A model generated the notes under the pieces. That model saw nothing but the letters and a program-made list of their open reading frames with translations. It was not told where the DNA came from and ran no database searches. A program made the translations under genes and the position numbers. From Roseateles violae (GTDB taxonomy: Bacteria > Pseudomonadota > Gammaproteobacteria > Burkholderiales > Burkholderiaceae_C): a DNA stretch of 64,000 nt. The DNA lies in the NCBI RefSeq assembly GCF_030410485.1, contig NZ_JAUHHC010000002.1:682001-746000 (forward strand). The letters run 5' to 3'. Positions 57,151 through 64,000 of the stretch are shown here, piece by piece (the first letter of the stretch is position 1; the number at the start of each line of letters is the position of its first letter).

Positions 57151-57477
57151 TTATAGGTTAGCGTCCAGGAAGGCCGTCAACTGGGCCTTGGACAGCGCGC
57201 CGACCTTGGTGGCGGCGAGCTGGCCGTCCTTGAACAGCATCAAGGTCGGGATGCCGCGGATGCCGAACTTGGCCGGCACTTCGCGGTTCTCGTCGACATT
57301 CATCTTGGCGATCTGCAGCTTGTCGCCGTAGCCGGCCGCGACCTCGTCCAGGATCGGCGCGATCATCTTGCAGGGGCCGCACCATTCGGCCCAGTAGTCG
57401 ACCAGCACCGGCTTGCCGGACTGGATCACGTCGGTGTCGAACGACGCGTCGGAAATATGTTTGATCAAATCGCTCAT
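57151..57477 (-). CDS. trxA: Thioredoxin 1
   Basis: 108 residues. The active site is [10 protein letters not shown]; the family Pro is in [14 protein letters not shown]. It reduces protein disulfides in the cytoplasm, including those of ribonucleotide reductase. The ATG at 57477 gives the standard length. The trxA-rho order is conserved in proteobacteria. It is divergent from the addB-like gene. Confidence 0.97.
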   Translation of the reverse strand: MSDLIKHISDASFDTDVIQSGKPVLVDYWAEWCGPCKMIAPILDEVAAGYGDKLQIAKMNVDENREVPAKFGIRGIPTLMLFKDGQLAATKVGALSKAQLTAFLDANL

Positions 57478-57598
57478 GGAAGGTCCTTGGACGGGCGGCG
57501 CCAGGTGGGTCGGGCACCGATGCACAATGATTCTGACACAAAGCCCCGCGACGCGATGGCGCCGGGGCCATGCCCATAGATGGTGGGAGGAGAGCGAA

Positions 57599-60265
57599 TT
57601 GCAATTGCAGGAATTGCAGGTTTTGCCGCTGGATGCCGCGCATAGAGCCGACGTGTTCTGGCAGCGCGTCGCCGAGCGGGCCGGCGCCTGGCTGGCCGAG
57701 CAGGGCGCCAGCGTGCGCGATGCGGTGCTGCTGCTGCCTTTTGCGCAGCAGCTGGCACCGGCCCGGCGCGCCTGGGTGCAGCGTTCGGCGCAGTGGCAGC
57801 CGCGCATCGAGACCACGCACAGCCTGGCCGCCGCCCTGGGTCCCAACTACCTGGCCCAGGCCCAGCAGATCAGCTTCGACCCGGCGATCGACGCGCTCAG
57901 CGCCGCCCAGCTGCTGCAGGGGCAGAGCTGGGCGCAGGAGCTGCGCCGGCGCGATCCGCGCGCGTTCCGGCTGGCGCTGACGCGCCTGGTCGAGGCCGCG
58001 CATGCCTTGCTGCGCGCAGCCTACCAGCGCGCGCCGGCGCGGCGCGAGGCCTTCTGGCAGCAGGCGCGCCAGGTGCTGGCCGAGGTGCCGGGGCCGGGGC
58101 GGCTGGAGCGGGCGCTGGCGGCGGTGGCGCTGGAATGGGCTGCCAGCGACGGTCGCCAGGCGGCCACCGATGCCTTGTTCGAGCTGCGGCCCAGCGCCTG
58201 GATCCAGGTCCAGGCCGGCGGGCCGGACCCGCTGGCGCGCGCGCTGCTGGACGAGGCGGCCGGGCAGGGCGTGCCGGCGCTGTGCCTGGTGGCCGACGTC
58301 GAGCTGGACGAGGTCTTTGCCGAAGCGCCGCCGCTGGGCCGCATCGAAGAGGCGCTGTGCAGCGACTTCGAGGACCTGGCCCAGTGCACGGCCGCCTGCG
58401 TGCTGCAGCATCTGGCCGCCGGCCGCGCGCCGCTGGCCCTTGTCGCGCAGGATCGCGTGCTGGTGCGGCGCGTGCGCGCACTGCTCGAGCGCCAGCAAGT
58501 GCCGATGCTGGACGAGACCGGCTGGACCTTGGCGACGACGCCGCCGGCCGCGCAATTGATGGCCCTGCTGCGCGCCGCCGCGCCGCAGGCCGGCCTGGAC
58601 GAATGGCTGGCCTGGCTGAAGAGCGATCTGGCGCGCGATCTGCGAGAACGCGCCGGCGGCGCGGCGCTGCCTCTGCTGGAGGCGCGCTGCCGCGCCAAGG
58701 GCTGGCGCATGCCGCAGGCGCTGCGCGCCGACCTGCTGGCACCGTCCAGCGCGCGGCTGTGGGAGCTGGCCGGCGCGGCGCTGGCCGGCCTGCGTGAGGG
58801 CGCGCCGCGGCGCAGCCTGGCCGACTGGCTGGCCGCGCTGCAGCAGGCGCTGCAGCTGCTGCGTGCCGAGCCGCTGCTGCAGCAGCACGAGGCGGGCGAG
58901 AAGGTGCTGGACGCGCTGTGGCTGTCGCGTTCGCCCTGGCCCGACAGTGCGCATGAGGCGGCGCTGCGCGAGGCGCAGCTGCGCTATGCCGACTTCGTCG
59001 CCTGGATCGACGAGACCCTGGAGGCGCAGCAATACGTGCCGCCGGCCGGCGTCGAGCCTCAGCTGGTCATCACGCCGCTGGCGCGTGCGATGCTGCGGCC
59101 CTTCGGCGCGGTCGTGCTGCCGGGCGCCGATGCGCAGACGCTGGGGGCCGGCGGCAAGCTGCCGGCACTGCTCAGCGACGCGCAGGCGCTGGCGATCGGC
59201 CTGCCCGATCTGCAGCAGCAGCGCGAGGCGCTGGCCTATGCCTTTGCCCAGACCCTGCGCGCGCCGGCGCTGAGCCTGCTGCGCTGCCATGCGATCGGTG
59301 CCGAGCCTCTGGCCGCCAGCCCCTTGCTCGACCGGCTGCAGCTGGCGCTGGCCCGTGGCGGCCATGCGCCGCTGGCCGCCTGGCGCGACGAGCGGCCGCA
59401 GCGGGCCCTGCTCGCGCGGCCGCAGCCGCGCGCCGCCGCGCGCGCCGGCGGTCTGCTGCCGGCCAGCCTCAGCGCCAGCGGCCTGGAGTCGCTGCGCAAC
59501 TGCCCCTACCAATTCTTCGCCCGCGCGCTTCTGGGCCTGCAGGAGCAGGAGGAGCTGGAGGCGACCGCCGACAAGCGCGACTACGGCACTTGGCTGCATG
59601 CGGTGCTGCATCGATTCCATGAGCAGCGCCTGGCGGCCGAGACGCCGGAGGACGACGGCGCGCGGCTGCAGCGCCTGGCCTTGGAGCAGCAGGCCCAGCA
59701 AGGACTGGCCCCGGCCGAGTTTCTGCCCTTCATGGCCAGCTTCGAACGCTTCGCGCCGCGCTATCTGGCCTGGCTGGCCGAGGCCGAGGCGGCCGGCCAG
59801 CATTACGCCGCCGGCGAACTGGAGCGCAGTGTCCAGCCCTTCGCCGACGCGCCGCTGCAGGGCCTGGTCTTGCGCGGCCGCATCGACCGCGTCGACGAGC
59901 AGGGCGCCGACCGCGTGCTGATCGACTACAAGACCGGCAGCCTGCAGGGACTCAAGGCCAAGGTGGCCCGGCCGCTGGAGGACACGCAGCTGGCCTTTTA
60001 CGCGGCGCTGATGGCGCCGGAGCTCGGTGCTGAGGCGGCATTGCAGGCGCGCTATCTGGCCTTGGACGACGGCAAGGGCATTGCCGAGGTCGAGCATCCG
60101 GAGGTCGAGCGCACGGTGGCCCGGCTGCTGGCCGGCGTCGCCGACGATCTGCGCGCGCTGCATGGCGGTGCGCCGCTGCCGGCGCTGGGCGAGGGCAGCA
60201 GCTGCAGCTATTGCAAGATGCGCGGCCTGTGCCGGCGCGATGACTGGTCCGAGGCGGCCCCCTGA
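57599..60265 (+). CDS. AddB-like PD-(D/E)XK nuclease family protein
   Basis: 888 residues. The C-terminal nuclease domain (about 620-885) has [33 protein letters not shown] and the catalytic run [22 protein letters not shown]. Cys in NCPYQF plus the C-x2-C-x5-C in [10 protein letters not shown] form the four iron-sulfur ligands known from AddB. The N-terminal part is a degenerate helicase fold without a clear P-loop. I prefer the TTG at 57599 because GGGAGGAG lies six bases upstream; an ATG at 57527 lacks a ribosome site. The stop overlaps the addA-like start, so the two form one recombination enzyme for double-strand break ends. Confidence 0.82.
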   Translation: MQLQELQVLPLDAAHRADVFWQRVAERAGAWLAEQGASVRDAVLLLPFAQQLAPARRAWVQRSAQWQPRIETTHSLAAALGPNYLAQAQQISFDPAIDALSAAQLLQGQSWAQELRRRDPRAFRLALTRLVEAAHALLRAAYQRAPARREAFWQQARQVLAEVPGPGRLERALAAVALEWAASDGRQAATDALFELRPSAWIQVQAGGPDPLARALLDEAAGQGVPALCLVADVELDEVFAEAPPLGRIEEALCSDFEDLAQCTAACVLQHLAAGRAPLALVAQDRVLVRRVRALLERQQVPMLDETGWTLATTPPAAQLMALLRAAAPQAGLDEWLAWLKSDLARDLRERAGGAALPLLEARCRAKGWRMPQALRADLLAPSSARLWELAGAALAGLREGAPRRSLADWLAALQQALQLLRAEPLLQQHEAGEKVLDALWLSRSPWPDSAHEAALREAQLRYADFVAWIDETLEAQQYVPPAGVEPQLVITPLARAMLRPFGAVVLPGADAQTLGAGGKLPALLSDAQALAIGLPDLQQQREALAYAFAQTLRAPALSLLRCHAIGAEPLAASPLLDRLQLALARGGHAPLAAWRDERPQRALLARPQPRAAARAGGLLPASLSASGLESLRNCPYQFFARALLGLQEQEELEATADKRDYGTWLHAVLHRFHEQRLAAETPEDDGARLQRLALEQQAQQGLAPAEFLPFMASFERFAPRYLAWLAEAEAAGQHYAAGELERSVQPFADAPLQGLVLRGRIDRVDEQGADRVLIDYKTGSLQGLKAKVARPLEDTQLAFYAALMAPELGAEAALQARYLALDDGKGIAEVEHPEVERTVARLLAGVADDLRALHGGAPLPALGEGSSCSYCKMRGLCRRDDWSEAAP

Positions 60266-63200
60266 TGACTGCGATGAACCCGATGAATGCGGCCGCTTAC
60301 ACGGTCGACGGCCGTCTGGCCGAGCGCGAGGACTTCTACCGCGTCGCCTGCGATCCGGCGCGCAGCGTCGTCGTCGAGGCCTGCGCCGGCGCCGGCAAGA
60401 CCTGGATGCTGGTCTCGCGCATCCTGCGCGCGCTGCTGGCGGGAGCCCGGCCGCAGGAGATCGTCGCGATCACCTTCACTCGCAAGGCGGCCGGCGAGAT
60501 GCGCCAGCGCCTGAACGAGTGGCTGGACCAGTTCGCCGCCGCCACGCCGGACGAGCGCCAGCGCGAGCTGGTCGCGCGTGGCATGAGCGCCGACCAGGCG
60601 CGCGCCGCCGAAGCCGTGCTGGCCGGCCTGCGCCGGCAATTGCTGCTGGCCGGCCGCGGCGTCGAGATCCGCACCTTCCACGCCTGGTTCTCGCAGCTCT
60701 TGCGCGCCGCGCCGCTGGAGCTGCTGCAGGCGCAGGGCATCGCGCCCGAGCTGCAGCTGATCGAGGACGAGGCCGATCTGATGCCGGAGCTGATGAGCCG
60801 CTTCCATGCGGCCGTGCTGGCCGACGCCCAATTGCGCGAGGACTACCAGGCGCTGGTGCTGGCGCGCGGCCGCAACACGGTGCGCGACTGGCTGCAGGCC
60901 GGCTTCGACAAGCGGGTGGAGCTGCGCCTGGCGCAGCGCGAGGGCCTGCTGCTGGACGGCATGCCCGAGGCGGCCAGCGTGATGCCCGAATGCGCGGGCC
61001 TGGCGCATCCGCTCGAGCACTTCTGCAGCCTGCGGGCCGAGCTGCTGGCGCTGGCCCGGCTGCTGGGCCAGGCCAAGGGTGCCAAGGCGCAGGAGGCGGC
61101 GTGCGCCATCGAGCAGGGCATCGATGACTTTGCCGCCGTCATCAAGGCGCTGTTCACCGACAAGGGCACGCCGCGCAAGGGCCTGGGCGAGCTGCCGGAG
61201 CTGGCGGCCCTGTGCGACCGGCTCGAGCGCCTGGCGCGCGCCTGCGCCCAGCACGAGGCCTGGTTGGAGCACCGGCGCATGGTCGGCCTGAGCCTGGCGC
61301 TGATCGAGCAGTTCGAGGCGCTGAAGCTGGAGCGCGGCCTGGTCGACATGAACGATCTGGAGCGCGGCGCGCTGGCGCTGCTGGCCGATGCCGAGTTGGC
61401 CGGCTGGGTGCAGCAGCGGCTGGACGCGCAGGTGCGCCATCTGCTGATCGACGAGTTCCAGGACACCAGCCCGCTGCAGTGGCACGCGCTCTACGGCTGG
61501 CTGGCCGGCTATGCCGGCGCCGGCGGCGGCAGCAGCGGCCGGGTGCCGGTGTCGGTCTTCATCGTCGGCGATCCCAAGCAGAGCATCTACCGCTTCCGCC
61601 GCGCCGAGCCGCGCGTGTTCGCCGCCGCGCGCGATTTCGTCCGCGAGGCGCTGGACGGCGCGGTGCTGGCCTGCGACCACACGCGGCGCAATGCGCCGCC
61701 GGTGCTGGCCGCCGTCAACGCGGTGTTCGAACAGGCCAGCCTGGCCCAGCAGTACAGCGGCTTTCGGCCGCACACCACCGAGTCCGCGCAGCCGACGACG
61801 CTGGACGGCGTGTTCCATCTCGACGCGCCGGCGCAGCCGGAGGCGGCCGAGGAGGCGGGCGGCGTCGATCCGGATCGCTGGCGCCCCAGCCTCAGCGAGG
61901 CGCGCCACGAGCCCGAGCTGCAGCGCCGCGCGGCCGAGGCCGAGCGGCTGACGCGCGAGATCCTGCGCCTGCTGCGCGAGGACGGGCTGCAGCCGGGCGA
62001 GATCTTCGTGCTGGCGCGCAAGCGCGAGCCGCTGCGCGTGCTGGCGCAGGCCTTGAAGGCGGCCGGCGTGCCGCATGCGGCGCCGGAGGAGCAGGCGCTG
62101 CTGGACGCGCCCGATGTGCGCGATCTGCTGGCCCTGCTCGATGCGCTGGCCTCGCCGGGCCACAACCTGTCGCTGGCCCATGCGCTGCGTAGCCCGCTGC
62201 TGGGCGCCGACGAGGCCGATCTGCTGCAGCTGGCGCGGCTGGCCGGCAGCGCGGACTGGCTCGACGCGCAGCCCCAGGAGCCGGGCCAGCGCCTGGCCTG
62301 GTGGGCGGTGCTGCAGACCACCGACGAGGCGCTGAGCCCGGCGCTGCAGCGCGCGCGCCTGCTGCTGGAGCGCTGGGAGCGGCTGGGCCGCGAGCGTTCG
62401 CCGCATGATCTGATCGACGCGATCGTGGACGAGGGCGATCTGCTGGCCCGCCTGGCCAGCGCGGTGCCCGGCAGCGAACGCCGCAGCCGCCTGCATGCGG
62501 TCCATGCGCTGCTGGCGCTGGCGCTCGATCTGGACGGCGGCCGCTATGCCACCTTGTACGGCTTCGTGCGCGCGCTGAAGAGCCGCGCGCTGAAGCTGGC
62601 CTGGCCGGCCGAGCCGCAGGCGGTGCAATTGCTGACCGTGCACGGCGCCAAGGGGCTGGAGGCGCGTGTCGTCTTCATGATCGATGCCGAGGCGGCGCCG
62701 GCGCGCGCCGAGACGGCCACCCTGGCGATCGACTGGCCGGTCGACCGGCCCAGCCCGCGCCGCGTCGCCTTCCTCGCCTCCGAAAGCAAGGCGCCGCCGG
62801 CGTTGCAAGCGCTGCTCGATGAGGAGAAGCAGCAGCGCCAGCGCGAGGAGCTCAATGCGCTTTATGTGGCGATGACGCGCGCGCGCTCGCGCCTGGTGCT
62901 CAGCCGCACCATCGGCGCCCGCGCGCCGACGCAGCCGACCTGGTGGAGCCGCCTGCAAGCATTGGCGCAGCCGCTGGCCCGGCCGCTGCAGCCGGCCGAA
63001 GAAGTGGCGGCTATCGACCCGGTCGCGCCGGCGGCGGTGGCGCCGCTGCTGCTGAAGGAACTGCCGCGCTGGCAGCCGCCGCCCTCGCGCCGCATCGAGG
63101 CGCCGGCCTCGCGCGAGGCCGAGGACGAGGCGCAGGCGCGGCTGGGCGAGGCGATGCACCGCGTGCTCGAATGGGCCAGCGGCCCGCGCCAGGGCCAGCC

Positions 63201-63606
63201 GGTCGAGCGGCTGACCGCCGCGTCCGCGCAGATGTATGCGCTGGACGCCAAGCAGCGCGAGCGCTTGCAGCGCAGCATCGCTGCCATCCTGGGCAGCGAG
63301 GCTTGCGCGCCCTTCTTCGATCCGGCCCGGCTCGCCTGGGCCGGCAACGAGGTCGCGCTGAACTGGGAGGGTCAGGACATGCGCCTGGACCGCCTGGTCT
63401 GCCGGCATGCCGAGGAGGCCGGCGCGGCGCCGACTTGGTGGGTGCTGGACTACAAGCTGCACGGCGCGCCGGAGCAGAACGCCGAGTACCTGGCGCAGCT
63501 GCGCCGCTACCGCGGCGCGGTCCAGCAGCTGCAGCCGGGCGAGCCGGTGCGCGCCGCGCTGATCACCGCGCAGGGGCGGCTGATCGACTGCACCGACAGG
63601 CTCTGA
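60265..63606 (+). CDS. AddA-like UvrD-family helicase-nuclease
   Basis: 1113 residues. Helicase motifs in order: EACAGAGKTWMLVSR (Walker A), ITFTRKAAGEMRQR, RTFHAWF, LLIDEFQDTSPLQW (Walker B), GDPKQSIYRFRRAEP, LTVHGAKGLEARVVF and VAMTRARSRLVLSRT. The C-terminal nuclease has GEAMHRVLEWASG and WWVLDYKLHG. With the preceding AddB-like protein it should resect broken DNA ends and load RecA, the role of RecBCD in E. coli. TGATG joins the two genes. Confidence 0.88.
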   Translation: MTAMNPMNAAAYTVDGRLAEREDFYRVACDPARSVVVEACAGAGKTWMLVSRILRALLAGARPQEIVAITFTRKAAGEMRQRLNEWLDQFAAATPDERQRELVARGMSADQARAAEAVLAGLRRQLLLAGRGVEIRTFHAWFSQLLRAAPLELLQAQGIAPELQLIEDEADLMPELMSRFHAAVLADAQLREDYQALVLARGRNTVRDWLQAGFDKRVELRLAQREGLLLDGMPEAASVMPECAGLAHPLEHFCSLRAELLALARLLGQAKGAKAQEAACAIEQGIDDFAAVIKALFTDKGTPRKGLGELPELAALCDRLERLARACAQHEAWLEHRRMVGLSLALIEQFEALKLERGLVDMNDLERGALALLADAELAGWVQQRLDAQVRHLLIDEFQDTSPLQWHALYGWLAGYAGAGGGSSGRVPVSVFIVGDPKQSIYRFRRAEPRVFAAARDFVREALDGAVLACDHTRRNAPPVLAAVNAVFEQASLAQQYSGFRPHTTESAQPTTLDGVFHLDAPAQPEAAEEAGGVDPDRWRPSLSEARHEPELQRRAAEAERLTREILRLLREDGLQPGEIFVLARKREPLRVLAQALKAAGVPHAAPEEQALLDAPDVRDLLALLDALASPGHNLSLAHALRSPLLGADEADLLQLARLAGSADWLDAQPQEPGQRLAWWAVLQTTDEALSPALQRARLLLERWERLGRERSPHDLIDAIVDEGDLLARLASAVPGSERRSRLHAVHALLALALDLDGGRYATLYGFVRALKSRALKLAWPAEPQAVQLLTVHGAKGLEARVVFMIDAEAAPARAETATLAIDWPVDRPSPRRVAFLASESKAPPALQALLDEEKQQRQREELNALYVAMTRARSRLVLSRTIGARAPTQPTWWSRLQALAQPLARPLQPAEEVAAIDPVAPAAVAPLLLKELPRWQPPPSRRIEAPASREAEDEAQARLGEAMHRVLEWASGPRQGQPVERLTAASAQMYALDAKQRERLQRSIAAILGSEACAPFFDPARLAWAGNEVALNWEGQDMRLDRLVCRHAEEAGAAPTWWVLDYKLHGAPEQNAEYLAQLRRYRGAVQQLQPGEPVRAALITAQGRLIDCTDRL

Positions 63607-63652
63607 GGGAGGAGGGCCGCGGGCCTCAAAAAGGCCTGCTCCGAATCCAGGC

Positions 63653-63658
63653 TAGAAT
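63653..63658 (+). promoter_or_regulatory. -10 element of tRNA-Pro
   Basis: TAGAAT 12 bases before the mature tRNA 5' end. The -35 region (around AAAGGC) is weak. Confidence 0.45.
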
Positions 63659-63670
63659 GGCGGTCTTCGT

Positions 63671-63747
63671 CGGAGCGTAGCGCAGCCTGGTAGCGCATCT
63701 GCTTTGGGAGCAGAGGGTCGCGAGTTCGAATCCCGCCGCTCCGACCA
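63671..63747 (+). tRNA. tRNA-Pro (anticodon TGG)
   Basis: 77 bases with encoded CCA. The acceptor stem CGGAGCG pairs with CGCTCCG; the D arm has AGCCTGGTAGCGC; the anticodon stem TCTGC/GCAGA encloses TTTGGGA, giving anticodon TGG; the T arm has GTTCGAATC. All expected invariant bases are present. Confidence 0.97.
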
Positions 63748-63760
63748 AGACCTTTTCTCG

Positions 63761-63790
63761 AAACCCGCCTTCCGGCGGGTTTTGTTTTTT
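63761..63790 (+). terminator. Rho-independent terminator after tRNA-Pro
   Basis: AAACCCGCC-ttcc-GGCGGGTTT followed by TGTTTTTTG, 13 bases after the tRNA CCA end. Confidence 0.9.
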
Positions 63791-63884
63791 GTAGAAGAGG
63801 CTCGGGCATCCCCCGACTCTTTGTGCGCGAGGTGGCAAGGACAATCCGCCGCTTCGGCTTTATCGAGCCGCATCAAGACTTGCC

Positions 63885-64000
63885 ATGGCCATCCCACACC
63901 TGACCGACGAGCAGACACGCAGCTGGACCCGCGCCCAAAAGGACGAGTGGTGGTTCAAGAACGTGTTCCGCGGCGACATGCCGCAGCTGACCCTCCGTTC
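63885..64000 (+). CDS. 5' end of a gene, possibly an OPT-family transporter (runs off the window)
   Basis: 38 codons to the window edge: MAIPHLTDEQTRSWTRAQKD and then EWWFKNVFRGDMPQLTLRS. The run WW-x4-VFRGDMPQLTLR resembles the N-terminus of bacterial OPT (oligopeptide/YSL) transporters as I remember them, where the first membrane helix follows directly. Too little is present to be sure. Confidence 0.4.
   Translation, partial: MAIPHLTDEQTRSWTRAQKDEWWFKNVFRGDMPQLTLR

Noticed and set aside
60208-63462. A 1084-codon open frame on the minus strand across the addA-like gene
   Set aside because: Antisense shadow; composition dominated by Arg, Gln and Leu, no motifs.
63671-63747. tRNA-Pro as an integration site for a mobile element
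   Set aside because: No integrase gene or repeat of the tRNA 3' end is seen on either side within the window.

Overview
The window is about 64 kb of very GC-rich bacterial chromosome with dense, short-gapped genes. It looks like a beta-proteobacterium of the order Burkholderiales, in the Roseateles/Rubrivivax/Comamonadaceae neighbourhood. This rests on protein flavour, on the carA-lysE-carB-greA, surE-pcm-nlpD-rpoS-rlmD and rlmE-ftsH-folP-glmM-pst-pho strings, on type B ribosomal protein L31, and on a DUF3348/DUF802/OmpA/DUF2894 cluster I know only from beta-proteobacteria. No phage, insertion sequence, CRISPR array or rRNA gene was seen.

Layout. 0-2.4 kb: a LysR regulator divergent from a D(-)-tartrate dehydratase gene, with two matching palindromes flanking the regulator. 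2.4-7.4 kb: a PEP-CTERM surface protein with a PQQ-type sugar dehydrogenase, a secreted protein of unknown function, a cupin and a HAD phosphatase. 7.5-11.7 kb: four overlapping genes encoding a MotA/ExbB-like channel protein with a coiled-coil tail of about 580 residues, a MotB/OmpA-like partner and two proteins of unknown function; this is the strongest candidate for an undescribed machine. 11.7-12.8 kb: two small unknown genes. 12.8-18.9 kb: metal homeostasis, with a Zn/Cd/Pb P-type ATPase behind a MerR-type operator, facing a small Cys-rich protein, a TolC-type lipoprotein, a multicopper oxidase and a CusF-like protein.

18.9-24.7 kb: a probable oxygen-response block with a stand-alone carbamoyltransferase-like domain, an FNR-like regulator lacking iron-sulfur cysteines, a hybrid kinase and OmpR-type regulator pair, and hemN; FNR-type boxes lie in the gaps. 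24.7-28.2 kb: a phospholipase D family lipoprotein, an orphan LuxR-type response regulator and a quinone oxidoreductase. 28.3-33.3 kb: surE, pcm, nlpD, rpoS and rlmD. 33.4-46.7 kb: housekeeping genes (BI-1 family, glcG-like, carA, lysE-type, carB, greA, DUF4149, yhbY, rlmE, ftsH, folP, glmM).

46.8-53.4 kb: a complete phosphate regulon pstSCAB-phoU-phoBR with a textbook Pho box before pstS. 53.5-57.5 kb, minus strand: a GT-C glycosyltransferase, rpmE2, rho and trxA. 57.6-63.6 kb: an AddB/AddA-type helicase-nuclease pair. The end carries tRNA-Pro(TGG) with its terminator and the first codons of a probable transporter gene. All calls come from reading sequence and remembered family features; no database search was run.
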